Shown here piece after piece: positions 43,997 to 54,057 of a stretch of 64,000 nt of DNA. The DNA lies in NCBI GenBank assembly GCA_015066005.1, contig SVPF01000004.1:19734-83733 (forward strand), given 5' to 3'. The notes below the pieces were generated by a model. The model worked only from the letters and a program-made list of their open reading frames with translations, was not told the origin of the DNA and ran no database searches. Position 1 is the first letter of the stretch. Every line of letters starts with the position of its first letter. The position numbers and the translations under genes are program-made. This DNA comes from Oscillospiraceae bacterium (lineage in GTDB: Bacteria; Bacillota; Clostridia; Oscillospirales; Acutalibacteraceae).

Positions 43997-46765
43997 TTAA
44001 TCTTTATCTTCATACTCTGTTCCATAAACCCTAATATCTCCCAATATGGCAGGAGTTCTTTGTGGGAATCCAAAATTCATAAAACGGATATATCTCGCTT
44101 TAGTATTAGGTGGTAATCTTAAAACCTCTTCATCGCCCGTTCCATCCATAACACCTATAACAAAAAACCAATTTTTACCATCAACGGAGGCTTCAACCAT
44201 ATAAGAATCAGCATAATCTGTACCCCACGTCATTTGAATTTCCTTAATTTCCTTAACCTCATCCAAATCAAGAGTAAATTTTGCATTAGTTCTGGGAATG
44301 GTCCAGTAATTAAAAGCCCAACCATCTGCAATAGTTCTATGGAAAGACGCCGATGTATCATCTTCTGAATAAATAAATTTCTCAAATGCTAAATTTTTAA
44401 CCACCTTTCCGCTGTCCACTATTTCTAATGTTTTCCAAGAATCAGGTAAAAATATAGTAGTAGTGTTTTTTATTTCGTCAACGTAATAGAAAGCGGTTCC
44501 ATTTGGAGTGATATATCCTTTTCTATCAACTGCTTTCCCATCCACAATTACAGAAATTGCGGAAATCCCTTTAGCGATTACTGCATTAATATCTGCCATT
44601 GAACTATTTGTAATAACAGTTTTTCCATCTATAAATTCTGTAATATATCTTTCCACATCTATTTCATTTAAGTTAAATGAAATATCACGTTTGACGTCGG
44701 GGGCTGTTATCAATAGTGCATTATATGAACCTTTCTCCATATTGTCACAAAGCTTTAAACTATAGGAAAGTTTAATTTTAAGAAGTGTACCTGAACGCAA
44801 ATATAAAGGAATGGTACCCTCTGAAGCCCTAGCTTTAAATTGAGCGCCACCTTTAACATTAAGACCCGTCCAAAAATCTATCCACATACCATTAGGCAAA
44901 ATAACATCTCTTGCAAGAGTTCTTTCTTTCAAAATAGGTGCTACTAATATATCCTTGCAGAACATATATTCATCTTCTATTAATGCTACTGTTTCATCTT
45001 GAGGAAAAGCTAACTGCAAGGGTTCTACCATAACAGTAGCGCTTCTACTGCTATCTATTACATTACTATAAATGGTATCCATAAGATTTTCACGTAGCCA
45101 ATAATACTTCTGAAAATCTCTTACCGCATCAGAACTGAAATCCCAAGGCGCCCTTGTGGTGTGACCGTGAGAACGCATAATCGGGTTAAAAGCAGCCCAT
45201 TGCATCCATCTTCTATAACAGTCCTCATCCGGAATATGCTTTCGCCAAATTCCAAGACCGCCCATATCAGTTCCCCAAAGTGAAAAACCGCTTAAAGAAA
45301 GATTTAAGCCCGCTGTAAGAGAGGTCTTTAAACCATCAAACGTGCAAGGCTCATCGCCTAAAAATTTTGCCATCAAGCTCTGCGTACCCGGAAAGCCCGC
45401 ACGAGCAAAGAGAATATAATCTGAGCCGTTATATTTTTCATACAGCTCCTTAAAATGCTTCTGGTAGTGAAATGCATACACATTATGCATTTCATCACCT
45501 GTGGTACCATCATATGCAATTGAATTATAAGGAACAGCATCAGCAAAATCTATCATTGCGCCTTTTATGCCCAATTTAATATACTTACCATATAAGTTAT
45601 CAATTATCCACTTAGCATTTGGATGGGTAAAATCGCAATATTTTTGTTTTAATTCCTCATTTCTGTCACCATAATATGGTCGCAAATGCGGAGAATCTTC
45701 TATTGACATTTCATTCGGTTTATTTTTTAGCCAATACGCAGAATCATGCCAAGCAATAACATGTGTGTCTGTTTTATTGAGATATTTATACACATTTTTG
45801 TCTTTATGTATTACACCCTCCACAAACATATTTTTAATAGGTGTACCTATTTTGGCATAACCCTCCATCATATTTTCAAGGGTTTGCATATAATTTCCGC
45901 CGTTTGCATAAGTAAAATGTATGGCACTGTTTCCTGCCCAATAAGAAAAAGCCCATTTTGGCGGAAGTACATTATACCCTGTAAGTTTAGCGTAGCTTTC
46001 CATTCTATAGGAAAATTCGCCCGTAAAGAAAAATAAATCAAAGGTTGGACCATAACATTCAAAGAAATATTCCTGTGAATTAGTTTTACCAATATCCGCA
46101 TCTATTGCATAAGAAGAATTAATAAACAAGGTATAGCCGTTTGTACTGTGCAAAATAGGGATATTAGTATAACTGTAAACTCTGTCCGTTTTAGAACTTT
46201 CACTCAATTGAAAAAGAGAATCAAAATTCCATAAAAGTGAATAAGTTCCATTGCGAACTATTTTGTCAAATCTTTCACCCAAACCGGTAAACAATTCTTT
46301 TTCAGAAATACTTCCGATTATCTTTATCTTTGACAAATTACCATCTTCACTATATCCCAACAAAAGTTGTCTGCCGTTTATACAATTTATAATCTTTCCA
46401 TCGTATAAGATTTCTATTTCCCAACAATTAGAATTTGTATTTATTCTAATTTCTATTTCGCTGTCAGTTTTAACGTTTAACCCATGTTCATAGCTAATAC
46501 ATTTGATTTTCTTGTACTTTTCTATGTTTTGGAAGCCAATTTTATCAGAATAGAGACGGATTCCGCCGATTTCAGGAAAAGATAGATAAAGCTTATATTC
46601 TTTATTATTCACTAAAAAGCTTAATGTCACCCTGTCAGCATCATAATCAATTTTTTCCAGGCAACTCAAATCGAACCAAGTAACGGGTATGTTATGTGGC
46701 AATGGTTTATTAGGCCTTTTATCTATCCATTGATTTTTTAAATTTTCAGCAATATCTTTATTCAT
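43997..46765 (-). CDS. GH31 alpha-glycosidase, intracellular, with discoidin domain
   Basis: This 922-residue GH31 enzyme has no signal peptide when started at ATG 46765 (AGGGGC 8 bases upstream). An N-terminal sandwich (1-260) is followed by the barrel with GYNVLPPKWAFSYW, nucleophile D406 in KGAMIDFADA, ARAGFPGTQ, the acid/base candidate D471 in KFLGDEPC and GFSLWGTDMGGLG. The C-terminal 130 residues form an F5/8 type C (discoidin) domain. GH31 members act on alpha-glucosides, alpha-xylosides or alpha-galactosides; which applies here is not clear. It is a paralog of the exported enzyme encoded just upstream. Confidence 0.92.
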   Translation of the reverse strand: MNKDIAENLKNQWIDKRPNKPLPHNIPVTWFDLSCLEKIDYDADRVTLSFLVNNKEYKLYLSFPEIGGIRLYSDKIGFQNIEKYKKIKCISYEHGLNVKTDSEIEIRINTNSNCWEIEILYDGKIINCINGRQLLLGYSEDGNLSKIKIIGSISEKELFTGLGERFDKIVRNGTYSLLWNFDSLFQLSESSKTDRVYSYTNIPILHSTNGYTLFINSSYAIDADIGKTNSQEYFFECYGPTFDLFFFTGEFSYRMESYAKLTGYNVLPPKWAFSYWAGNSAIHFTYANGGNYMQTLENMMEGYAKIGTPIKNMFVEGVIHKDKNVYKYLNKTDTHVIAWHDSAYWLKNKPNEMSIEDSPHLRPYYGDRNEELKQKYCDFTHPNAKWIIDNLYGKYIKLGIKGAMIDFADAVPYNSIAYDGTTGDEMHNVYAFHYQKHFKELYEKYNGSDYILFARAGFPGTQSLMAKFLGDEPCTFDGLKTSLTAGLNLSLSGFSLWGTDMGGLGIWRKHIPDEDCYRRWMQWAAFNPIMRSHGHTTRAPWDFSSDAVRDFQKYYWLRENLMDTIYSNVIDSSRSATVMVEPLQLAFPQDETVALIEDEYMFCKDILVAPILKERTLARDVILPNGMWIDFWTGLNVKGGAQFKARASEGTIPLYLRSGTLLKIKLSYSLKLCDNMEKGSYNALLITAPDVKRDISFNLNEIDVERYITEFIDGKTVITNSSMADINAVIAKGISAISVIVDGKAVDRKGYITPNGTAFYYVDEIKNTTTIFLPDSWKTLEIVDSGKVVKNLAFEKFIYSEDDTSASFHRTIADGWAFNYWTIPRTNAKFTLDLDEVKEIKEIQMTWGTDYADSYMVEASVDGKNWFFVIGVMDGTGDEEVLRLPPNTKARYIRFMNFGFPQRTPAILGDIRVYGTEYEDKD

Positions 46766-46810
46766 ATTAATTGCCCCTGTTCTATAACTCTTCAATACAA
46801 AATTAATATT

Positions 46811-46844
46811 AAACGGTGAAATTATCATTAGAATTTCACCGTTT
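46811..46844. other. Intercistronic hairpin between the two GH31 genes
   Basis: Perfect 13-bp arms AAACGGTGAAATT (46811-46823) and AATTTCACCGTTT (46832-46844), 8-nt loop. On the minus strand the stem is followed by AATATTAATTTT, a weak uridine tract. It lies 33 bp after one GH31 stop and 46 bp before the next start; probably a partial terminator or stabiliser. Confidence 0.75.
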
Positions 46845-46876
46845 AATTAATAAAATCATACTAAAACACAAAAATA

Positions 46877-49800
46877 TTATTTTGTTTTATCTTTAGATTT
46901 TTTCTTTCGAATTAATATAAATACTGTAAGCCCTGCAGCACCAGCAACAACTACTGAAACTACAACAATTATCAATATTACCCACCAGTCTAAACTGCCT
47001 GGAATAAATTTACGGCGAATAACCTTCTTTTTATAAGTAGGTTCATCATCTTCTTCAAAATCGGTAAAATTATCTTCTTCTGTTCCCTTATCTGCACTTA
47101 TATTGCCGGTTACATCACAAATACCGATATAATCCATATCTGAGCCATAAATTCTTACATCGCAAAGTTCAGCTGATGCCTGTTGTGCCTTTTCAAAACC
47201 CGAAAAACGTATGTATTGCGCTTCATAAGTTTTGTCAAGCTTAATTACTTCCTCGTCTCCTAAACCTTCAGTAATATTAGCTACATTAGTGTAATTATAT
47301 CCGTCTGAAGAAATCTCAACTGAATAAGCTTTAGCATAATTAAAGCCCCATGTAAGTTGTATTTCAGATATTTCTTTTACATCATCAAAAACAATTTCAA
47401 ATTCGGGGTTTGTTGAAGGTAATGTCCAATAATTTGTGTAATCTTTATCATTAACATTTGAAATTTTATTACCTAAAGCTGAAGAAGAAACAATTTCACT
47501 GTTTAATGCAAGGTTACGGCTTATGCCACCGCCATTAGTAACTTCAAGTGTACTCCATTTTTCAGGCAACCAGATGGTTGTGGTATTGTTTACGTGATCA
47601 ACAGAATAACCAACCTCACCGTCTGCAAACACTTCATTATATTTTTTTAACTTAACTCCGTCAACAACAACAGAAGATGCAGAAATACCCTTTGCTATAA
47701 CCGCACGTACTAAAGACTTCGAAGTATTAGAGATTTTTGTTGTTCCTTCTTTAGAACGGTCAGAAACATATTTTACTACTGTATCGGTATCCTTGTTATA
47801 TTGTATTTCTCTGCGTGTTGTAGCAGGTGAAATTAATATACCTGCAACGCTTCCGTCTTCCATATTATTTCCAAGAACCAAATCGTTGGATACATTAACA
47901 GGAATTACAGATCCTGCTTTTAAATAAAGCGGTATTGTGCCCTCTGATGCTCTGGTAACAATCTCAGTTCCACCCTTAATGTTTTGACCTGTCCAGAAAT
48001 CAGTCCAGTTATCATTAGGTAAAACAAGAGATTTTGAAATTCCGTATTCCTCGGTTACAGGAGCCACAAGAATATCTTCGCAGAACATATATAGTCCTTC
48101 GGTTTTTGCAAGGTGTGGCTGTTCGGGGAATGCGAGATTTAAAGGTTTAGCCATAAGATAATTGGTTCTGCTTCCTTCTATAGCACCACTGTATATCGCA
48201 TCAATTAAATTTTCGCGTAACCAATAGTATTTCTGAAATTCTTTTGTTGCGGATTCACTGTAGTCCCAAGGAACTCTTGTAGTAGAACCATGTGAACGGA
48301 AAAGAGGGTTAAATGCAGACCATTGTACCCATCTTCTGTATGTGTCTTCATTAGGCTGACCGCCTCTGCCGAGTCCGCCCATATCACTTCCCCAAATTGA
48401 AAAACCACTTGAGGATAAATTAAGTCCTGATGTTAAAGCTTTGCTTAGTCCCCACATAGTTGTATCGCAGTCACCAAGAAATTTAGCCATAAGCGATTGG
48501 CTACCTGCATAACCTGCACGGGCAAAGAGAATATAATCATCACCGTGATATTTCTCATATAATTCTTTAAAAGCTTTTTGGTAATAATATGCATATATAT
48601 TATGCATCTCATCACCTGTTTTTCCGTTAGAAAATATAGTATCTATACCAACAGCATCCGCAAAATCTATCATTGCACCCTTTGTGCCGTATTTTAAATA
48701 TTTAGAATACATATGATCAATTAAGATAGCAGATCTTTCGTCAGTAAAATCAATATAAGTCGCCGGATCATATATAAGTTCTTTATTGTATAATCGCTTT
48801 ACAATAGGAGTTTCAGCCTTGCTTAATCCGGGGAAAGCATCCGTCAAGGTATTACTCCACAAATTATATGCTGAATCGTGCCATGCAATTACCTTAGTGT
48901 CAGTTTTTTTAAGTAAGCTATGCACCATAGTATCTTTGTAAATTACACCTTCGACGAACATCGTCTGAATAGGTGTTCCTATTTTGGTGTAACCATCCAT
49001 CATTTTTTGGAGTTCGTTTATATAATCTCCGCCATTTGCATTTTGGAAATAAACAGCGCTATTACCTGCCCAATAAGAAAATGCCCACTTTGGCGGTAGA
49101 ATATTATATCCTGTAAGCTGCATATAAGAATCTAATCTGTCTGCCGCTTTACCTGTCCAGAAGTAAAGGTCCATTGTTTTTCCGTAGTTTTCCAATGTAT
49201 ACTTCTTACTGTCTGCTTTTCCTATATCTGCTTCAATAGCATAGGATGAATTAAAGAAAACCGAATAACCGTTTGTGCTATGCAAAAGCGGAATATTAGT
49301 ATATGTCATATCCGTTTCCCATTGGGTCTCACTAAAAACATGATCTCCAGCATCTATATTCCATAGCAAACTTTTGGTCCCATTTCTAACCTGCTGGTCA
49401 TAACGCTGTCCTAAACCTGTCAAGGTTTCCTTAGAACCTATTGTACCCTCTAATCGAGTTTTACGGAAATTATTATCCTTATCATAGCCTACTGAAAGTT
49501 GTTTCCCGGTAATTCGGTACACTATTGTATCTTTGTTGTAAATATCAAGTGACCAATTATTTTCCTTTTGACGTAACTTTACGCTTGTATTGTCACCAGC
49601 ACTGCATACGAGAGCATCGTCCGATTTTGAATAATTAATTTCTTTAATTGAATCGGGCTCAAAATATCCCGCATCATCAGAGAAAAGTCTGAATCCGCCT
49701 TCTTTTGGAAATACCAGATAAAGCTTATATGTATTTGAATTTACCTTAAAATTCATCGTGAGTTTATCTGTTTCTTTTTCAACATTTATTAAATTATTAA

Positions 49801-49966
49801 GTCGGTACCAAACAACTCTCACATCTTCAGGAAGAGGTTTATTTGTGGGTGTTTCAACAATATTATGCTCTGAATCATCCACATAAGCCGCAACTGAACC
49901 ACCTATCGCGGTAAAAGCTATAGCAAAACAACATATAAAAATCAATACTTTAGTTAAATTTTTCAT
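46877..49966 (-). CDS. GH31 alpha-glycosidase, exported and membrane-anchored
   Basis: This 1029-residue protein has a cleavable-looking signal peptide (1-27), the GH31 sandwich and barrel with nucleophile D434 (KGAMIDFADA), acid/base candidate D499 (KFLGDCDT) and GFSIWGSDMGGLG. A discoidin domain (about 815-945) is followed by an acidic linker and a C-terminal membrane helix (WWVILIIVVVSVVVAGAAGL) with a KKKSKDKTK stop-transfer tail. It is the outward-facing sister of 43997-46765: same domains plus export signals. It likely starts degradation of an alpha-linked glycan at the cell surface. Confidence 0.93.
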   Translation of the reverse strand: MKNLTKVLIFICCFAIAFTAIGGSVAAYVDDSEHNIVETPTNKPLPEDVRVVWYRLNNLINVEKETDKLTMNFKVNSNTYKLYLVFPKEGGFRLFSDDAGYFEPDSIKEINYSKSDDALVCSAGDNTSVKLRQKENNWSLDIYNKDTIVYRITGKQLSVGYDKDNNFRKTRLEGTIGSKETLTGLGQRYDQQVRNGTKSLLWNIDAGDHVFSETQWETDMTYTNIPLLHSTNGYSVFFNSSYAIEADIGKADSKKYTLENYGKTMDLYFWTGKAADRLDSYMQLTGYNILPPKWAFSYWAGNSAVYFQNANGGDYINELQKMMDGYTKIGTPIQTMFVEGVIYKDTMVHSLLKKTDTKVIAWHDSAYNLWSNTLTDAFPGLSKAETPIVKRLYNKELIYDPATYIDFTDERSAILIDHMYSKYLKYGTKGAMIDFADAVGIDTIFSNGKTGDEMHNIYAYYYQKAFKELYEKYHGDDYILFARAGYAGSQSLMAKFLGDCDTTMWGLSKALTSGLNLSSSGFSIWGSDMGGLGRGGQPNEDTYRRWVQWSAFNPLFRSHGSTTRVPWDYSESATKEFQKYYWLRENLIDAIYSGAIEGSRTNYLMAKPLNLAFPEQPHLAKTEGLYMFCEDILVAPVTEEYGISKSLVLPNDNWTDFWTGQNIKGGTEIVTRASEGTIPLYLKAGSVIPVNVSNDLVLGNNMEDGSVAGILISPATTRREIQYNKDTDTVVKYVSDRSKEGTTKISNTSKSLVRAVIAKGISASSVVVDGVKLKKYNEVFADGEVGYSVDHVNNTTTIWLPEKWSTLEVTNGGGISRNLALNSEIVSSSALGNKISNVNDKDYTNYWTLPSTNPEFEIVFDDVKEISEIQLTWGFNYAKAYSVEISSDGYNYTNVANITEGLGDEEVIKLDKTYEAQYIRFSGFEKAQQASAELCDVRIYGSDMDYIGICDVTGNISADKGTEEDNFTDFEEDDEPTYKKKVIRRKFIPGSLDWWVILIIVVVSVVVAGAAGLTVFILIRKKKSKDKTK

Positions 49967-49989
49967 TTTTGCCTAATCTCCTTTAATGT

Positions 49990-50913
49990 TTACTCACCTG
50001 TTATACCGCTTCGCTCGATGCTTTCAACGAATTGTCGTTGGAAAACAACATACAAAATAAGCATGGGTATAATCGAAAGAAAAGTACCTGCAAGACTTAC
50101 TGACTCATTAAGTCTTTGGAAAGTATCATTATTTCCGTAAAGTGCGGTATATCTTTCTGCAAAATTTTCCAATTGAATTGGCAAAGTAGTTATCTTATTT
50201 CCAAATAACAATTTACTCTGCTCAGTTTCATTCCAATACCATATTATTGAAAACAAAACCGTTAATATTGAAGTAGATTTACCCATAGGTAACGCAATCT
50301 TATAGAAAATTTTGAATCTATTGGCCCCATCTATAGCCGCAGCTTCGTCAAATGCTTTCGGATAACTGCTGAAAACCATATAATACATTAAAATGAACAC
50401 TGTACTTTTTATTCCCTGGCCTAAAAGCGCCGGTAAATACTGTGGAAATACAGTATTAAGGATTCCGTACTGATTGTAAAGAACATACCTTGGAATAAGT
50501 GTGATATTTACAGGGAGCAAAAAGGTTGCAACAATTAATACTATCCACAGTTTTTTAAACGGAAACTCAAAACGTGCCAAACCGTAACCTATAAAAGCTG
50601 TCGAGAAGGTCTGGAAAATTGCCGTTGGTATAACCATCAAAAAGGAATTACCAACACTTTTCCAAAAATCCAAGGTTTCAAAAGCGGTCAAATAATTCCC
50701 GAAGGATATTCCAGTAGGCACCCAAGTTATAGAAGGGTCTACAAGGTCATTCTGCGACATAACACTGCATACTATCATATAAATCATAGGATAGAGATAT
50801 ACAAAACCGGCCGCAATTAAAACGAAATAAGTTGTAAAGCGGTTTAATAAGATGTATCTGCTAGCATAAAGCTTTTTGAAATGTTTTTTTACATTTTTGT
50901 TTTTTTGCTTCAC
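49990..50913 (-). CDS. Sugar ABC permease, MalG/UgpE type (locus B, pair 2)
   Basis: This 307-residue permease has the EAA loop DEAAAIDGANRFKIFYKIALPMGKSTS and C-terminus RQFVESIERSGITGE, matching 21497-22438. A basic N-terminus (MKQKNKNVKKHFKK) precedes helix 1. It overlaps its partner by 4 bp and precedes the exported GH31 gene by 23 bp. Confidence 0.92.
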   Translation of the reverse strand: MKQKNKNVKKHFKKLYASRYILLNRFTTYFVLIAAGFVYLYPMIYMIVCSVMSQNDLVDPSITWVPTGISFGNYLTAFETLDFWKSVGNSFLMVIPTAIFQTFSTAFIGYGLARFEFPFKKLWIVLIVATFLLPVNITLIPRYVLYNQYGILNTVFPQYLPALLGQGIKSTVFILMYYMVFSSYPKAFDEAAAIDGANRFKIFYKIALPMGKSTSILTVLFSIIWYWNETEQSKLLFGNKITTLPIQLENFAERYTALYGNNDTFQRLNESVSLAGTFLSIIPMLILYVVFQRQFVESIERSGITGE

Positions 50914-51785
50914 GCCCTAGACCTCCTTCCAAACCATGTGATAATCAAAAATAAAACCAACAAAACGGCAAGAACACAAATGAAGTATATCCATGACATG
51001 GCAGCAGAAAAACTGTAAAGTCTTGTTGTATCAAACATTGCGCCTGTTATTTTCTGGTTAATCTCCAATTCCGAATAGTTTGATACTTCAACAGCAGTAT
51101 AAACAGCATTGATTATAATCATAGGCACTAAATGCGGAAGAGTTATTTTCCAAAACTTTTCCCAACCGCCTGCACCGTCAATATTTGCCGCCTCATAAAT
51201 ATCGGGACTTACACGTTGAAGACCAACCATAAATATTAAAATTGGAACACCACAAAACCACAAAATAAGTGCTAATTCATCCAAAATAAATATGCTTGGT
51301 TTTGAAATGAATTCAGGCATTGACTGAAGCAATTTGTAAATACTTGGTAATTGTTCTGAAAACTGTAGAGAATGTCCCGAAAGCAGGTTTGTCACAACGG
51401 GACCGCTCATAATGATAACCGGAACAAAAAATACCATTCGTAAAAAAGTGCGTCCAGCAAATTCTTTATTCAAAAGCAATGCAATAATAAGAGCGAAAAC
51501 TAAAACAACCGGCGTTGCACAACAAATAAACAAAATTGCATTTCCAAGGTGCAATTTAAAGGTTGTATCAACATTCCATGCATAATCATAGTATTTTCCG
51601 GCCTGCCATTCGAGGAATATTTCGCCGGGTCTTACTGTCACTTCATTAAAGCTCATTTGCACAGAAAAGAACATTGGATACAATGTAAATACCAAGAACC
51701 CTATTATCCAAGGAAGAAAAAACAAATATCCGCTTATAATATCTCTTTGTATATTTGTAAGTCCTTTTTTATGCGCTTTTTTCAT
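50910..51785 (-). CDS. Sugar ABC permease, MalF/UgpA type (locus B, pair 2)
   Basis: This 291-residue permease has helix 1 in SGYLFFLPWIIGFLVFTLYPMFFSVQMSF and the EAA loop YEAANIDGAGGWEKFWKITLPHLVPMI. It is a paralog of 22453-23370. It starts 4 bp after the DUF5696 gene, so in locus B this pair follows the core module, whereas in locus A it precedes it. Confidence 0.92.
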   Translation of the reverse strand: MKKAHKKGLTNIQRDIISGYLFFLPWIIGFLVFTLYPMFFSVQMSFNEVTVRPGEIFLEWQAGKYYDYAWNVDTTFKLHLGNAILFICCATPVVLVFALIIALLLNKEFAGRTFLRMVFFVPVIIMSGPVVTNLLSGHSLQFSEQLPSIYKLLQSMPEFISKPSIFILDELALILWFCGVPILIFMVGLQRVSPDIYEAANIDGAGGWEKFWKITLPHLVPMIIINAVYTAVEVSNYSELEINQKITGAMFDTTRLYSFSAAMSWIYFICVLAVLLVLFLIITWFGRRSRA

Positions 51786-51789
51786 TAGT

Positions 51790-54057
51790 TTATCTATCCT
51801 TTACTAAAAAACTCTTGGCATTGACAGTACCGTAGTCGGTAATTGCATTTTTAGAGTTATAATTTACTAATATTTTTACTCCATTACTATATGAAGTAAG
51901 AATAACACCATCAGACAAAACCTTATGCTCGGTCATACTTGCACCTTCAACCTTAGAAAGTGCGGAACTTATTTCGGAATACATATCACCGATTACATTT
52001 TCCCATGAATTATAATTTAATGAGAAGTAATCCTCTAAGCCTGTATTATGAAGGGCGTAATTGTCCTCTCCCATAAGAATCACAGACGGATATGTTGCAA
52101 ATTCTATCATTTTTAGAATGCTCGCCTGATTGTAAAATCCAAGATTGGCATAAGGTGCATAATAGTCTATGCTTCCCTTTAACACCATTTGTAAGAACGG
52201 AACCGTATCGGTTTCATAAAGATATTGGCTGTTAACCATAGGAATATCAAAATATTCTGCAGTACTTTGCCACATATAGTCATTAGGTTTAAAATATGCA
52301 GATGATTCTGATAACTTAGCAACTTTTTGGAAAACCTGTTTTGTTTGATTTCGGCTAAGATTTTTATCGCGACTGTAATCCGCATATAACTTTGTTCCCA
52401 AATTTTCAAAGCAGAAACTGAAGTTATATTTTTTCATAAGGCTACTGGTATAATCTGCAACAGTAATGGGTTTAATAAGATAAGAAGTATTAAACAGAGC
52501 ATCATCATTATCCCTAACAATTACTTCAAATTCTTTTCCCAATGTAGTGGCCGAAAGACTTGCAGGATTAATCTGCTTATCATTTGCCGTTACAGGATTA
52601 AGACCAAGATAGAACCTTCCATGATTACTTTTAACGAGATGACTTAGTTCCTCAAAGTCCTTCAATGAACCCAGCTTTTTCTCAAACGAGGAGGATTTAT
52701 ATTTTGTACCGTTTATTCCTCCTTTTTTCCAGCCTGAATAAACAACACTTAAATTATTAACACCTACCTTATTAATTGAAGAAATAATCTCTTTTGCCTG
52801 ATTTGCAGTAGTAAGAGTTGCGGTATTCATTTTTAAAAATCCGTCTTTTACATCAGCGCCGATAATATTTAGAAGCATCGGCACCTCTTTATCGACACGC
52901 TCTTTGTTTAAAACACCACGTTCAATAAGACGCTCTCTGTATGTTCGGGCCATTCCCGAATAATTAGCATCTTCACCAGTTAGAAAAGAATAACTGATTT
53001 TAGGAATCATACTATTCGCCTTGGGCTGAGGACCCTCTACACCCTGTCCTTCCTGACCGGTAGGTTGAACATATTTCTGTCTATATTCAAATCTTGCAGT
53101 AACCCAGTTAAAATCAGTAGTAAATCCTGCGGGATAAGCCTGAATTAACGCATAATCCATACCCGAAAGAATTTCTGCAAATATAGCATTTTTACCCGCA
53201 CCATGTACAACTCCAAAAACAGGACATGAAATCTGAGGAGTTTCTACAGCAAAATCATTAGGTCTTTGGGATAGAATATTATAGGTTTCCGCCACAGTAT
53301 CTATTCCGTAATCCATACCGTAAACCTTTTTTTCAAACGGTGAAATATAACTTGCGCTCTTTGTATATCTGATAAGTGCACCCGGACCGTCAGGTACAAA
53401 CATATATCCGCTTTTTTCATCCTGATTAACGCAACCCATAAAAGGTATGAAATAAAGCGATTTTATTAAAGCGCTTTCGCTTTCCTTGACACTTCCCTTT
53501 ACTATCTCAAATTCAATATCATAGCCGACAAGCTTCATAGTAAATTTCAAGCCAATTCCTTTATCATTTGAATAAAAACTACAGGTAAGCTCATTATCGT
53601 TCCACTGATACAAGGCTTCAACACTGCTATCAGAAAGACTTAATCTGTCATCAGAGCCGCTTTCATCATAATACTCAATTGTGCATAATGAATTTGCCAT
53701 AGCAGTAAAAGAATTGTTAAGCTCCTCATGAGTATCTCCCGCAAGTGAGCCCCATACATATCCGCTACGCTTATCGACCACTCTTATAGAAGCGATATCC
53801 TCTTTAAACCAAATTTCCAGATATTCGTTTTCGCACTTTTTTTCAAACCCTGTAAGACTGCTCAAATTATTGGAAATTTCCACATCAGAATCAGGTTGTG
53901 TATGACGGTTAGATGCAATTTCTACCGCAGATGTATCAGCAATTTCAAATTTGAATGAATCGCCCTGTCCACCGGTAGCCAAAACAGATACTATTACCGA
54001 AACAATAAGTAAAACTGCAACAGATACTGTTAATACTGTTTTTTTAACCTGTGACAC
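51790..54057 (-). CDS. DUF5696-type exported protein, locus B
   Basis: This 755-residue protein has an N-terminal membrane helix (about 5-27). GTG 54057 is chosen because GGAGGTGG lies 6 bases upstream; the longer frame from 54081 would begin before that site. Residues 70-360 are a beta-rich domain (VDKRSGYVWGSL; GYMFVPDGPGALIRYTK; FAVETPQISCPVFGVVHGAGKNAIFAEI). Residues about 390-700 look like a TIM barrel (GVNNLSVVYSGWKKGGINGTKYKSS; LSHLVKSNHGRFYLGLNPV; ENLGTKLYADYSRDKNLSRNQ). The C-terminus is SYSNGVKILVNY. It shares domain order and tail with 12265-14778. The aromatic and charged strand ends suggest sugar binding or hydrolysis; not proven. Confidence 0.77.
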   Translation of the reverse strand: MSQVKKTVLTVSVAVLLIVSVIVSVLATGGQGDSFKFEIADTSAVEIASNRHTQPDSDVEISNNLSSLTGFEKKCENEYLEIWFKEDIASIRVVDKRSGYVWGSLAGDTHEELNNSFTAMANSLCTIEYYDESGSDDRLSLSDSSVEALYQWNDNELTCSFYSNDKGIGLKFTMKLVGYDIEFEIVKGSVKESESALIKSLYFIPFMGCVNQDEKSGYMFVPDGPGALIRYTKSASYISPFEKKVYGMDYGIDTVAETYNILSQRPNDFAVETPQISCPVFGVVHGAGKNAIFAEILSGMDYALIQAYPAGFTTDFNWVTARFEYRQKYVQPTGQEGQGVEGPQPKANSMIPKISYSFLTGEDANYSGMARTYRERLIERGVLNKERVDKEVPMLLNIIGADVKDGFLKMNTATLTTANQAKEIISSINKVGVNNLSVVYSGWKKGGINGTKYKSSSFEKKLGSLKDFEELSHLVKSNHGRFYLGLNPVTANDKQINPASLSATTLGKEFEVIVRDNDDALFNTSYLIKPITVADYTSSLMKKYNFSFCFENLGTKLYADYSRDKNLSRNQTKQVFQKVAKLSESSAYFKPNDYMWQSTAEYFDIPMVNSQYLYETDTVPFLQMVLKGSIDYYAPYANLGFYNQASILKMIEFATYPSVILMGEDNYALHNTGLEDYFSLNYNSWENVIGDMYSEISSALSKVEGASMTEHKVLSDGVILTSYSNGVKILVNYNSKNAITDYGTVNAKSFLVKDR

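Noticed and set aside
43997..46828. Longer start of the intracellular GH31 at 46828, which might have suggested a signal peptide
   Set aside because: The added 21 residues overlap the perfect 13-bp hairpin and are not a convincing signal; ATG 46765 has a ribosome site and aligns with the mature start of the paralog.
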